Assembly: GCA_036852015.1 (NCBI GenBank)
Contig: JAANDG010000034.1
Coordinates: 124,001 to 188,000 of the forward strand
Reading direction: 5' to 3'
Source: Pelodera strongyloides
Taxonomy: Eukaryota; Nematoda; Chromadorea; Rhabditida; Rhabditidae
Length of the DNA: 64,000 nt
The notes beneath the pieces were generated by a model. That model was not told the origin of the DNA and searched no databases. It saw only the letters and a list, made by a program, of their open reading frames with translations. The stretch's first letter is position 1, and the number at the start of each line of letters is the position of its first letter. The position numbers were made by a program, and so were the translations under genes. This document shows positions 32,701 through 45,300 of this stretch, piece by piece.

Positions 32701-35700
32701 AACAAAAAAGAAGTATTAAGATGTGTGATAAAATAAATACGACAAGGCGCAAAATTAACCTTTTATATTATTAAATACTATTAACAGGAGTCTGGTAAAA
32801 ACAAGTGAATCATGAATAAAGTTGAAACCTTTATAATCTGGCTATTCAATTGCTCGTCCTCTGGTAGAACTGTTTCACTGAACACTGTTTTGCAGATGGT
32901 TTCCCATGAAATTCCGAGTGATGCTATATGTTCTTCGGCCAAGGTTATCCACAACTAAATGAATAAATAAACAATCACAATTTGTTCGAAACCGAGAATT
33001 ATCAGTATTTTAATATTTACGAAACACTAACCGAAAGTGCTTACACGTGATATAAAACAAATTGGCTGACAAGTAGTGCATTGTGCATGAGAAAAAATAG
33101 GTCTAAATACTTTATTCAATTACATAGTTAGTTAGCTGTTGTATAGTGAAAATAGTAAAAAAAAATTATAATAAAAAAATTCTTCTACCTTTTTTCTAAA
33201 ATGGCCAGGCACGCCTCCGGGCAATTTCGCCACCGCTTTCATAGCTTGTTTCCACCCTTCAAATCCATTTTCTGTCCGAGGGGGGTCAAGGGAAAATCTC
33301 AGTTTCGAATCAGAACCTAGAATATGGATCGAAATATGTGTACAACACTGGGAAGAAACAGTAAGCGCGTGGAGCGCGCCCGCACGTGCGCGGAAAAAGT
33401 CCCGTATTAAAGTTCGCACGTTTATCGAAGGCCATTCCAGTACGGCGCGCCGGGGCCGCTACTCCTGCGCACACCTTTTTGTGCCCGCACTTTGTCCATA
33501 AAATTTCGCTCTGTATTTCCATCAATAATGTGTTTTTGATTTTAGCTGCCATGCACAAATAATTTTTGTTTAGGATAAAAGGATGAAGTATGGGATAAAG
33601 GTCACAGTATGTACAAAATAAATGTCCTTCTAAAGGTTTACCCTTATATTATCAACAGTTCTCTAAAAATGTGACCATTCATGCCAGAACATTGAACAAA
33701 TTATAAATAATCACAAAAACATCCAAAAATCAATAATCACTAAACTTGATCATTAAATTGATGGATAGTTGTACACGGCCACATCACGACATCGAAAATA
33801 CCTATTCGGAGAAAATCAGTCACTTGTGAGACACTTTTCTGTAGAGAAGTTGAGGGGTTTCGAAGGAAATTCATGGAATAACTGAAGAAAATAAATAAAA
33901 TTCCGGCATAAATTATCGTAAAAGAAAGTATTGACGAAGAAACGTGAACTTCATACATGATTGTGAATATAATATGTTGCATGAAAGACGTAGCATAAAA
34001 ATGGAAGCACTGGAAAGGTTTGCAAAAATATGTTGTCAAATTATTCGTCATCTTTGAAGCACTGAGAGTGTATGATATACTTTTGTTTTTGAACGATGGT
34101 TTAAAAGGCTGCTCCCGCTGAACATAAGCATGTCAAGTTATAAGTCGTAAGACTATAAGCAATACATCATATGCTTCATTCTGCGTAGTGAGCACAAGGG
34201 CATTAAAGAGGCACGTTGGACCAGACGGAAATTCAAATGTTTATATTATAGTCACGTTTGACTAGTACAAATAAATAAGCATGATCGCATTTCCGTTAAT
34301 TATTAATGTAATTGTATTTCACGAGAGATTCTGCACGCAATTTCTGATATGAAAATAGGCAATGATAATTGCTTACGATGGAAATATCAATGTCGAGCCA
34401 AGATTTGCTTCCAACCAAAAAAAACCGGAGAAATGCGGGAACGTTAAAAGAATGTGAAAAACAAACAAAAGAACTAAAGATAAGAATTTTTAAGACGATA
34501 TAACACGTCGAAATTTGCGAATAAAAAACGGAATTTGCGATAATGAGGGCTTTCAAATTCAAAGCAAACTAATATATTATTTATAGAACAGTAAAACACT
34601 GAATAAACGGCAATAAACCCCATATGCATCCCCTAATTAGATTTGCAGAAGCCACGTTTTTTCGCTGAAAAGCAATTCTACATCTGCAACAGAAAAATTG
34701 TGATAAATTGAGAATGACAGACGAATAGAAATTTCCACCCAAATACGTGTTACAAGTTCTAATTCACCAAGTTCAAGTTCTCGGAGGACCAGAATTTCTG
34801 CAAATAATACTTTCGATGTTGATCGGCATCCAAAGTATAAGACTTTAAAATAAGTTACTAATAATGTAAGCTAACTTTTTTTTAATAAAAGAATGGTTCA
34901 TAAACTAAGAAGTCCAGCATTCAGCATCCAGCCGTAGTGAAATAAATCGAAGTGACCCAAATGTCTAACTAACCATAAGTACAAGCCATTGTTGGGTCAC
35001 ATCCCTAAACTCTTATAAAACCAGTTATTTTATACTTTATGGATATATAGCATTCTCAGGAAATTAGGTTTTTGATCCTCTCCTCTGCGTTTCTTGAATG
35101 TGACAAATTTGACATGACGTCATAGAGAGAGAATCAAAGAACGCACAGGGAGCACCAGATTCAGATATTAGCATACATAGAAAGAGCATGTGGAATTCAC
35201 AATAAACAAATTGGGGTTTCCAAAGGGAAACAAAAGATTTACCCAAAATGGGGTGAAACCGTGGGACACAAACCCCAACGGATCTCACGGGGGAGGATTT
35301 CGTTTTTACTTCTTACGTGAGAGAAGCTTAAAGGGAGAGATCATTCCCCAAAAAGGAACCGGGGAATACTGCATGAAGAATGGAGTAATCGAGAGTAAAA
35401 GATGAAAATAGTATGGGAAGAAGAGAGAGATTAGGCGAAGAGAGAAAGAGCCATAAAGCCCAGTCCGAAGACATTATTCTGTTGTGGAGAAACAGTAGAA
35501 CATACATCAGAAGCAGTGAGACGGAGAGATCGATTCTGGGGAACGAGACGAAAAAGGAAGGGAAGAGAGAGTGTGGATTCTGGAGAGAGACTGTGAGAAG
35601 AAAGCTTGGGAGAGAATGGAAAATGAAGAGACTATGTGGTTAGAAGCCACGCTACATGCATGATTAGAAAAAAAGAGAATAATAGAAAAATGATTTATTC

Positions 35701-35771
35701 ATAGCATTGCGTGCGCTGTGAGTAATCAGAACAACAGCGGAGAGAAGAACGTGAAGAGAGAGAGAGAGAGC

Positions 35772-35804
<33 letters not shown>

Positions 35805-37471
35805 ACTGTAAATAAAAAAAATTCTGCGCGATCTTCGGTATTCATTATACTTTATTAATAAAAAATTGCAGAGCACTGCCTAGTAACATAACATAATTAA
35901 AATCAATTAACAAATGATAGCTCACTTCTCTTCTCGCTCATTGCTTGTAGCACCGCGGTCACAAGGCAGCATTTGTTCATTACTCGGTTCAATTGAGTGG
36001 ATTTCTGTTTGACAGCGCGCACCTAAAATTGCATCTTTTGAAGAAGTCGAGAAACTTGTGCGACGTCGCGTCGCAGAAAATATGGACAGCCATTGAGGAC
36101 CGCGACAGACCCTATTTCGCGCTCAAGGTACACAAAAGGTCTACAACAACTGGCGCGCGCTTGGCGCGCCCGAGGCGCTAAATAAAAAAGGACAAGCAGG
36201 TGCGAAATGTGCTAGCCACGCAACACAATCCTAACCATTCTACAACTAACCAGTTTTGTGTTGGCATATTCCAATTCGACGTAGAGAGAATCTACAGCCT
36301 CTTTCAGTTCATCTATGCCTAGAATGTACGGGAATCAATTACAAATAATTATACTCCCCATCGAATCGATTATAAATCGATATAACTGGATGTAATATGT
36401 AATCTCTCCATCTGGATGTTTTAACTGTTTTAATGTTTATGCGTATGTTTATGTTTATGTTTTGATGTTTTAAATGGATATAACTGGATTTTCATAATCC
36501 TCTCCACCATAATAAAAAATATAAATGTAAAACTAACTCATATTTCTCAATTGGTTGAATGTGTGTTTTTGTCGTTGAAACGAAGTCGAGTGATCGGAGA
36601 AGGTGAGTGTTGTATCGGTTATAGAAGCAGTATCACCTCTGACAACAATCATTACAATATCATAACATTAGCATCAGCGCTAATTTCGCACCCTCGCCGC
36701 ACAAAAAGTGCGTTAGCCTGTGCGCGTACTCACCGCATCAAGAGTGCGCATGTGTGCCAGGCCTGGGCAAAAGGTGACAGGCAACGAACGCACCTGTATG
36801 GATACAATTGTGTCATCTTATTCGAATGATTATCGTCGTCATAAATTGAGTTCAAAAGTGTCTGAATCCTTCTTCTTTTCTCTTCAACGCTAATGGAATC
36901 CGGACGAGCGATGCCCAGACAACTAAACACTTTTGGCAGTTAAGACCTACGACCTACAGAAATGGTGCGGAAATGGTACGGGGCGCAACTTCCGCGCCGA
37001 ACCAAGAAAGGTGTTTGCCGCACCGAATCCGAGCGCATTTTGCAACCCATTTCTATTCGGCGCGTATTTTGTGTCCCGAAATGGTGCGGTACGCAACTCA
37101 TCGGTTCTCAGTGTATGGTCTATGGAATACCTCCATTAGAAACTAAAGAGTAGTTCAGCATCAGAGTCAATGAGAACACCTTACGTTCATCATATGTCTT
37201 CCCAAAGCCATGTTACTCGGTTAAAATAAGCATATATCATTGGCCCATTGTTGTCATCCAAGATATCACGACTTTTTACGGTCTTCTTTTGTGTACAATG
37301 GGACAATGACTCAGTGAAACCCGAATTATACAGGTCTAGTCCTAATATCTGACAATGAGGCCAGGCCAATTACCTCAAGGTGGCCCTTCTCGAGTAGATT
37401 GAAGCCCTGGAACTTCGGTCGGTCGACGTCAATGTAAAGGAATTGTTGGAATCGGTGAAACTGACTATATC
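26791..37471 (-). CDS. TBC1D30: TBC1D30-like Rab GTPase-activating protein (5' end unresolved)
   Basis: TBC proteins stimulate GTP hydrolysis by Rab GTPases; human TBC1D30 acts on Rab8. Phase-consistent exons are 37374-37471, 36794-36922, 36538-36638, 36251-36318, [gap], 33189-33316, 32829-32954, 32608-32680, 31823-31926, 31338-31491, 30949-31120, 30432-30537, 29966-30131, 29657-29764, 29095-29233, 28522-28606, 28385-28450 (weak), 27741-27853, 27257-27368 and 26791-26910, the last ending in TAG. The order matches human TBC1D30: Ser/Thr-rich N-terminus, coiled coil (IDELKEAVDSLYVELEYANT), LRFSLDP, then the TBC domain. The arginine finger IIKDLHRTG and the glutamine finger GYCQGFN are both present. 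NVFSMNWLLTLYATCLPSS, WDAVMLEGSEVLLR and FPYPGLAELRDKYTWNI follow. The C-terminal region is basic, coiled and Ser-rich. At least one exon (phase 0 to 1) is missing between 36251 and 33316, and the start codon was not found. Confidence 0.88.
27036..27224. repeat. TTAA-flanked palindromic MITE, family A, copy 4
   Basis: Left GCGAAATGCCGGCCCG after TTAAATTTCCCA; right AAACCGGTTGGTAATTCGCTTTAA. It lies in the last intron of the TBC gene, 33 bp from exon 27257. Opposite orientation to most copies. Confidence 0.8.
28197..28375. repeat. TTAA-flanked palindromic MITE, family A, copy 5
   Basis: Left TTAAAGAGAAGCACCGGTCGG; right ACCGGCCAGTATTTCGCTTTAA. The right end is 10 bp from the weak TBC exon at 28385. 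It lies in a TBC intron. Confidence 0.85.
28630..28818. repeat. Inverted-repeat element (family H) with GC-rich arms
   Basis: Left arm ACAAAAACCAGAGACCGTATAC, ACCAACAC and AGGGAGCCCTCCCT. The right arm is its inverse: AGGGAGGGCTCCCTGTGTGTTGG, GTATACGGCCTCTGG. The inner part holds CAAGGGAGCTGAAGAGAGCG. It lies in a TBC intron 24 bp before (gene sense) the exon at 28606. Open frames on both strands follow the palindrome. Confidence 0.7.
29286..29462. repeat. TTAA-flanked palindromic MITE, family A, copy 6
   Basis: Left TTAAATCGAAATACCGGCCGG; right AACCGGCCGGTATATCGCTTTAA. It lies in a TBC intron. Confidence 0.85.
29848..29946. repeat. Half of a family B palindrome
   Basis: Matches the right half of 1055-1218: CATTCCGTGCCCTTACGGAATG hairpin, TTAGCATATGATACATGG, CAAACCACGTGTCATACCGC. 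It ends 20 bp from TBC exon 29966. The left half is absent. Confidence 0.6.
30122..30219. repeat. Tandem duplication of ~50 bp spanning a splice acceptor
   Basis: GAATAGATTACCTGAAAATG followed by AGAGGGATCAGAGATAGAGAG is repeated as GAATAGATCACCTGAAAGTA and AGAGGGATCAGAGATAGAGAG. On the minus strand this duplicates the acceptor TTTCAG that starts TBC exon 30131, giving a decoy acceptor about 50 bp upstream. Confidence 0.75.
30352..30408. repeat. Pyrimidine microsatellite
   Basis: TCTCTCTCTAAATATCTCTATCTATCTATC followed by CTCTCTCTCCC, in a TBC intron 24 bp from exon 30432 on its 3' side. Confidence 0.85.
32322..32601. repeat. T/A-rich inverted-repeat element, family J, copy 2
   Basis: Left AGGAAACGGAAAACACCAAA with AAAAACACGGA; right TTTTTTTCGTGTTTCCG and TTTTCCTGTGT, inverted. 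The interior repeats CACGG..CATGATC modules seen at 15548-15675. It ends within 10 bp of TBC exon 32608. Confidence 0.65.
33317..36250. other. Long TBC intron region, probably hiding one exon
   Basis: 2.9 kb between two secure exons whose phases (0 out, 1 in) require at least one more exon here. Human TBC1D30 has a conserved coiled stretch at this place, but I could not identify it. Candidate splice-bounded open stretches at 33467-33543 and 36064-36155 (minus strand) do not fit by phase or lack similarity. A purine-rich stretch runs from about 35320 to 35640 and a GA microsatellite from 35754 to 35813. There is a GC-rich palindrome-like patch (GGCGCGCGCTTGGCGCGCC) at about 36150-36170. Confidence 0.55.
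35754..35813. repeat. GA microsatellite
   Basis: (GA)n with a few C or G interruptions, in the TBC intron. Confidence 0.9.
36961..37114 (+). repeat. GC-rich dispersed repeat, family I, copy 1
   Basis: Contains AATGGTGCGGAAATGGTACG, CGCGCCGAACCAAGAAA, CGAATCCGAGCGCATTTTGC and GCAACTCATCGGTTCTCAGTG. The same modules occur inverted at 54698-54864. Its GC content is well above the surroundings. No clear TIRs. The ORFs across it in two frames are not shared with copy 2. Confidence 0.75.
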
Positions 37472-40367
37472 CTGAACATTTATAAATTAGAAGACTATTA
37501 CAAAAGGAATATAACACCTAGTAGAGTGTCCTGTATGTTCATTCATCAGAATAAGAGCGACAGTTCTTTATCACAGTTCTGCGGCCCACTGCGCTATTTA
37601 TATCTAATTTGCACCAAAATAGATAGGACTTGTCAACACTTCATATCAGACCTTCAGTGAAGTACACTAATTATAAATACAAATTCACATAGGTGAAAAT
37701 GTTTATAACAAAGAATAAAAATGGTTGTAGCCGGTCAAAAAACTCGAACAAGGGAACAGTGACCAATCTTTATATTTCACAAATAGGGTATGTTATAGAT
37801 AATTAAATTTTGATAAAGACTTTAAGCATATATTTGAAAGTAAAGCGCCTATAATAACAAGCCGCCTATATATTGATGTTCTGGATCAGAAAACTAAAAA
37901 TATCTGAATTTCGTCCATACCATACAAAAGGCATCCACAAACATGTGGAAATAGAGAAAGGAGCATGTGGACATTACGAAATCATTCACGTAATATTGGA
38001 AGTGAAATGAAGAAATGTTATTTATTATTTGTCATTCAGAAAGAAAACATCAAAGAAACATTTTACATAAAGACCCAGAATTTAATTAAAGCGAAACACC
38101 GGCCGGTTTATGAAACGCATCGTGGAGAACTGAAATCTTGCGTATTATGCTAATTTTCTCGAATTTAGCTCGATTTTTATTCTAATTTATGTTCACTTGC
38201 ATAAGCTGCAGAAGAATGCTGGTCTACTCGATGTGTTTCAAAAACCGGCCGGGATAGAATTTAAAAGTATGGTTACTATAGGACTTTAGCTATAGAATTG
38301 TCACCTTTCACAAATAACATACATACTTGTGGGCCGTTTTTAACTCAGTTAGTTATATATGGCGACCTGCTGCACACCAAATGCCAAATCTGCATTGTTG
38401 TTAGTGATTTTTTCAGGATTTTCAGCTATTCTCGGTATTTTTTATCGTTTGTCGGGTTTTCCGGATACTGTTGGTGTGGCTTGAGATACGACAACCACCT
38501 AAAAAGTAGTGACAAACTTCTTACCGACAGCCCTCTACCGCGGTACTTTTTCCTGCCATTCTGACAATCCATAACAGTGGAACTGGAAAATACTTCGTCC
38601 TAAACCAACTTTGTTATCTTTGTGAAATAATAACAGATAGTTATAGAGCGCTCGCTACTGTAACAAAACATTTATAAAGTAAAGCGAGAGTATACAATAT
38701 TATCAAAATTATAAGGTCAAAATGTAGTGGTGTTTCGTAAAAAAAAGAAAGATTCTACCGATTTGTTTTGATTCCTTCCCAGTCTAATAATGTATAGATT
38801 TTCCTGCAATTGATGCCTCGCACAAAAGAAGATATTATGCAGTGCAATAATCATGCAGAAATACCGCATGATTGAACTTTTTACACATAACATAAATTAC
38901 ACACACATAGAGCTATCGTAGGTTGTTTTCAAAAGTATGCTATAAAAGGAATAAGAATGATAGTTTGTCGAGTTTCTATCTCAACAAGAAATCCGACCCA
39001 TGGGAAAATGACTTTTATTCGATTGATTGATTTTACATTAAATCGATATATAAATCTGGTCTTCCTCGATTCAGTACTGTACTTTTTAACATACACATTA
39101 ATGTTCATCGAATAAACAATAAATTCGACATAAAAAAAACTTGATATTTTTACGCGGAAAATGCAGCGACCTTTGTGAAAGCAGCTTTTGGAGCCACGGC
39201 GTACCGTACCGGGCTTACTGTAAAACTAACCATCATATCCGATTCATATACTGTAACATTGTCAGGAATACGAGAAATCATATCAATGTCGCCTCATTCA
39301 ATACTGAAATTTTTAGGTATAATATTTATTAATTGTTCTTCCACAAAAGATCTTCAGGTTTCCGACAAAAATGCGTGCAAAGTTGATGAACAATCTTTCA
39401 CCAGAAACACAATTTTAAGATTTTTGCTTCGACAGAGATTTGTTTTCTATTTTTGAAAGAAAAATACATTTAGTAACAAAAGCAAAATTGTGAATATTGC
39501 CGTGATTTTATTTATAGGGAGGGTATCATACAATGGAATTATCGAATTCCGAATCGGGAACAATGCTCACGCAAACAATGGACAGACACTGCAAACAGTA
39601 CACCATTCATATAGATGTTCAAAACAAGCATTCATGAAACGATTTTCGCCAAAACATCAGTGGAAGCTTTTTCAATTAGCAAGGATACGACAAATATCCC
39701 ATTCCATAACATCCATAGACTACGGGCAGATATTGCAACACCACACCACCATTCAAAGATGTGGGTGGAGCGCGGCCCACGGCAATTTTTCAAACTTATT
39801 ATACTCAAACTCCAAAAAAGCGTATACGGTTAACAGATACACACATCCGCCATGGTAATAAGTGGATTTTTTCCAAATAGAACAAAAAAAATTGGTGTCA
39901 CGAAGAATTGCACGAAATCGTTTCACACGGCGGATTATTTTCAGAGGCTGAACTCGAATTCTGCACCACGATGTGGCCTTCACTGCTCGCACGCAGCTGA
40001 GTTCCATCGCGTCTTATATAGTTCGGTACGTGCGGTGCAAAACGGGTTGGATCCTACATGTTGTTTCCTGCCAGCTCCACACGTTACTATTAACAACAAA
40101 TATTTGAGCACATCCGGCCGCAAACACCCTACTTGGCGTTGCATATATCCGGTTCAGGGCACGCTCTATATTTAATACACAGTCTGTCCCGAAGAATTTA
40201 GGTAGCTTTGGTTAATTAGACTACTAATATGATTCCCCACAAACAAGAACCCTGTACACTTCATACAAAGATTGTCTAGACATGTTTATATGCCAAAATG
40301 TCTTGGGGAATAGACTTCAACAAATGGCCATCAATAACAAATATTTATAACAGAAAAAACAACAAAA
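37472..40367. other. Spacer between the TBC exons and rps-23; may contain the TBC 5' end
   Basis: AT-rich. It holds a family-A MITE at 38086-38264 and otherwise no repeat I recognise. The longest open frame (39490-39858, +) has no family features and no splice context. First exon(s) of the minus-strand TBC gene should lie here, but no convincing ATG exon was found. Confidence 0.5.
38086..38264. repeat. TTAA-flanked palindromic MITE, family A, copy 7
   Basis: Left TTAAAGCGAAACACCGGCCGG; right AAAACCGGCCGGGATAGAATTTAA. The right end is partly eroded. Confidence 0.85.
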
Positions 40368-41626
<1,259 letters not shown>

Positions 41627-42329
41627 TATTACCTAAGAACAATTAAAGTAAAAAAAATTACACATAAACAGTTCATGTACAGTATTAAAAAAAAACAGTA
41701 AAAATTCGGCAAACAGCTGGGATGAAATACAGAATAGCAAAATTAAGATTTTCAGATTTAAACAGAAAATTTACGAAATTACATACTCACATTATGAAGA
41801 GTACACTTGCACAAACACAGAATTCTTCAATAAAAAGACATACTAGCACTCTAAATAGATAAATAAAACATCAACACCGACGAAAAACACATATTTTTAC
41901 GCAAAAAATAGGCCATTTTTTGAAAAGTAACTTCCAAAAAGTGCAATTTTGCACAATTTGTTGCCTGAATTGCAATTTGCGTTTGAATTTTCTTTTTTGT
42001 CTACTGTATGATAATCGTGCTGTGTGGCTCGTCTGATACACGAGACATACCGTAAGAACAAACAATAAAAAAATATTTTCAATGATCGGAAGAGGCATGC
42101 AGACCACGTTTTTATTCATTCGAATAACTTATGTTTTATATATTTTGTGACAGTTTATTACCGCTTGATCTTATGGCACGGGCTATTTATGTTTGTAGGG
42201 GAAGTGGTCGGTTCCTTGATTTATTTTCAAGAATAATTAGAAACTCATTAGTTTCAGTGTACCAGCTCTGTACCTTGTTTTCCAAATAAGCGGTCGGATT
42301 TGTTTCTTTAAGTTTTTTCTTTGTTTAGA
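41627..42329. other. Divergent intergenic region between rps-23 and mccc-1
   Basis: AT-rich, 703 bp. It must hold the 5' ends of both genes. Each ATG has an acceptor directly upstream (TTGTTTAG before 42329). No repeat was recognised and no specific promoter motif can be claimed. Confidence 0.6.
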
Positions 42330-45300
42330 ATGTTTCGCCGTGATATTGGCGCACTCTTGCGCCATTCTCACCGGTTTGCTTCGTCGTCCTCCACAAAGCC
42401 GTTAATTAAACGGCTAGATAGGATACTGATCGCAAATCGAGGAGAAATTGCGATCCGTGTTATGCAGACCGCAAGGAAAATGGGTGTTGAATCAGTCGCC
42501 GTGTTCTCCGATGCTGACCGACATTCACTCTTCGTTAAGATGGCCGACAAGGTTAGTAACAGTAGGATTTATGTTTATCTATTTTGCTAGTTTTGCAGAC
42601 AGTTCTCGTGCTCTCTCTGTTTTGATATTCGGTTATTAGTAAGTTTTTCGGTTCAGGCATTTCATATTGGCCCGGCCGCAGCTGCTCAAAGCTATCTGAA
42701 CATGGACAAAGTAATCGAAACAGCACTAAAAGCCGGAGCTCAGGTAAATTACATAGAGTAACTTGCACTTTTTCAAATGAGGTATGCCAACCCGCCTATA
42801 TGTCTGCCGTCCGATGGTCCGATCATTGTTCAAGCCAATATTATAACCTAAACAACACATACATGCATGTGCACTAGTAATCGTGAACGACACCAGACTA
42901 GAACCTTAAGGATCTAGCGCCATGAGGTGATCATGTATGTTCTAACTCCATAGTCGAATGATAATGATATCTGATATCACAAACAATAAACAAAGATAAC
43001 AACAAATTTGTGAAACGGAAAGAATCATATTTAGGGAATTCACCCGGGCTACGGATTCCTCTCAGAGAACGCAACTTTTGCTGATCGGTGTGCCGAAGCT
43101 GGCCTAGTTTTTATCGGTCCACCATCACAAGCCATTCGGGATATGGGAACCAAGAATCTTGCCAAGCAGATTATGCAGGTATGTGGTATGTTTGGATTCT
43201 GAAGGTTTTTTTATCTGTGAGAGAAACTTTTTCGTAAATAACTTACAAGTTCGAGGTGCAAGTGTAGAAAATGGAAAGTGAATTTATTGCATCGTGTTGC
43301 GCTAAAGAGAACCATAAAAAACGTTTAAAGCTGTCGGAAAATACAAATACGCGAAACGAAACGGACGTTCAGATTCAGAACGGCTATTTAAAGGGAATGT
43401 CGGTTTTTCATGTTGGGCTCCAAAAAAAGCTTATGTTTTGAAGGTGAGGAAAGTGAAAATAAAAATAAACAAAAACTTTCATGTAAGAAGAAAAACAATT
43501 TCAAACCGCTCCAAAAAACTCCTTCAGTATGGGATTCGAGTCGTGCGGACAAAGCTAAGCCAAATCTTTGTCCACGGGACGTTTGAATTTACGAGGCTGT
43601 TAGACAGCAAAGAAAAAGAGGAGGGCGCGAGAGAAATTTTTTTAAGTCAGCAAAGAAAAAGAGGAGAGCGCGAGAGAAATTGTGTAAACTACGGTAGTTG
43701 TGACAGCGTGTTATAGAATATCTGTGAATCAGGCTTGACATTCGCTTTAAATCACAAAGAAAGAAATGCTTGGCATTTAAACAAGACCAAGAGATATTTC
43801 TGCGTTGGATGCATTTCTTTCTAGCGAATTTTGTAACCTTTATAGGATGCAAATGTTCCCGTCGTCGAAGGATTTCATGGAGAGGACCAATCGGATGCCA
43901 ATCTCAAGCAACATTCTGCCCGAATTGGTATATACCGTTTATTTTGAATTTTCTGCCTTATTGTGTTGACTGTACATGCAATATGTTCGGAATCGTAATG
44001 CAATTGCAGTAACTTCGCATACTGGCACTTCCCTGTCTGGAACGTTGTATATTTACTATTTACATTCACTATGTTTCTTAACTTGTAGGTTTAAATGTTT
44101 AAAATCGGCGGTTAACGAGAAATTTAAAATGTATTGTCTACCGCTTATCCTCTTATCGTTATCCCTAGCTAGAGTACTACAGAGATTCCTCACTCATGTC
44201 TGGTTGAGGTTATCCGGTCATGCTCAAAGCTGTATACGGTGGTGGTGGAAAGGGTATGCGCATCGCTTGGTCAGAACAGGAATTTGATGAAGCAATCACG
44301 TCCGCCAGGTGAGATATGAATTATTGCTATGTTCATTCCCATTCGTGGAGGATTGAGAATTGAGCATTCATATGTTCCGAAGACCCGACGAACTAGGTTA
44401 TAATAAATCTTTATTGGTATCAGGTGCTCTCAGTCTTAATACTAAGGGCTTCTAGGAACTATCGCGCGTGTGTTTATTCCAAAAGTACTGAAAAAAGCGT
44501 CTTTACTCGCGTTTCTTCAGTTCATGTCACAAATGAAATTTGAATTTGGTAATGCTGCGTTGCACAATTAGACAATTAGTTTTTTTTTTAGAAATGAGGC
44601 GATGAAGTCGTTTGGTAATGACGAGATGTTAGTGGAGAAATTCGTGGAGAGGCCTCGTCACGTTGAAGTGCAGGTTGGTTTTCTTTGTGAGGTGTGAGAT
44701 CTGTAATTTGTTTTCGTCCCGAAAACTTGTTATTTGGCCATTTTGTTCAGTTGCTGATTTATTTGCTTCCAAGCATGTTCATCGCATTCACCTGCCTGAT
44801 CCTTTTTCGTAGAAAAAACGCTTTTTATTAATTATTGCAGGTTTTGTTGTCCACAAGGGCATTCTCTTTGTTGAATGTTGAATGTTGTATTTGAAAGAGA
44901 TATGGTAATGAATTGACTTTATTGTTTGCGTTTGCTAGGTCTTCGGTGATCACCACAACAACCACGTCTATTTGTGGGAAAGAGATTGTTCCGTTCAAAG
45001 ACGTCATCAGAAAGTAATCGAGGAAGCACCCGCTCCAAATCTTAGTGAGTTGATCTCGTTGGAACTTGGAAGCATTTGCTTGCGTGTTTGGCCCCTCGGT
45101 CCTTGGTTTGGCTTTCTTTACCATTGTGATATATTTGTTTACTTGATGTTGATGAAAAAGGATGTCTTATATGTACATATTAGTTTCTGTAGTTTTTGAG
45201 TCGTGTTTCGAGGTGCTAGTCTTCCTCTAGTATTGCATAATATTCGTATATTTATAAATTTATATAATACCTGTATACTGCGAAGTGTTCAGTGCTAAAA

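Noticed and set aside
35190..35643. Lys/Arg/Glu-rich plus-strand ORFs
   Set aside because: Purine-rich low-complexity DNA with no splice structure or family features, opposite to the TBC gene.
36064..36155. Candidate missing TBC exon
   Set aside because: Open between AG and GT sites, but it ends in phase 2 where phase 1 is needed, and it shows no similarity to the expected coiled segment.
39490..39858. 122-aa plus-strand ORF
   Set aside because: Composition is like the AT-rich background, with no domain and no nearby exons in phase.
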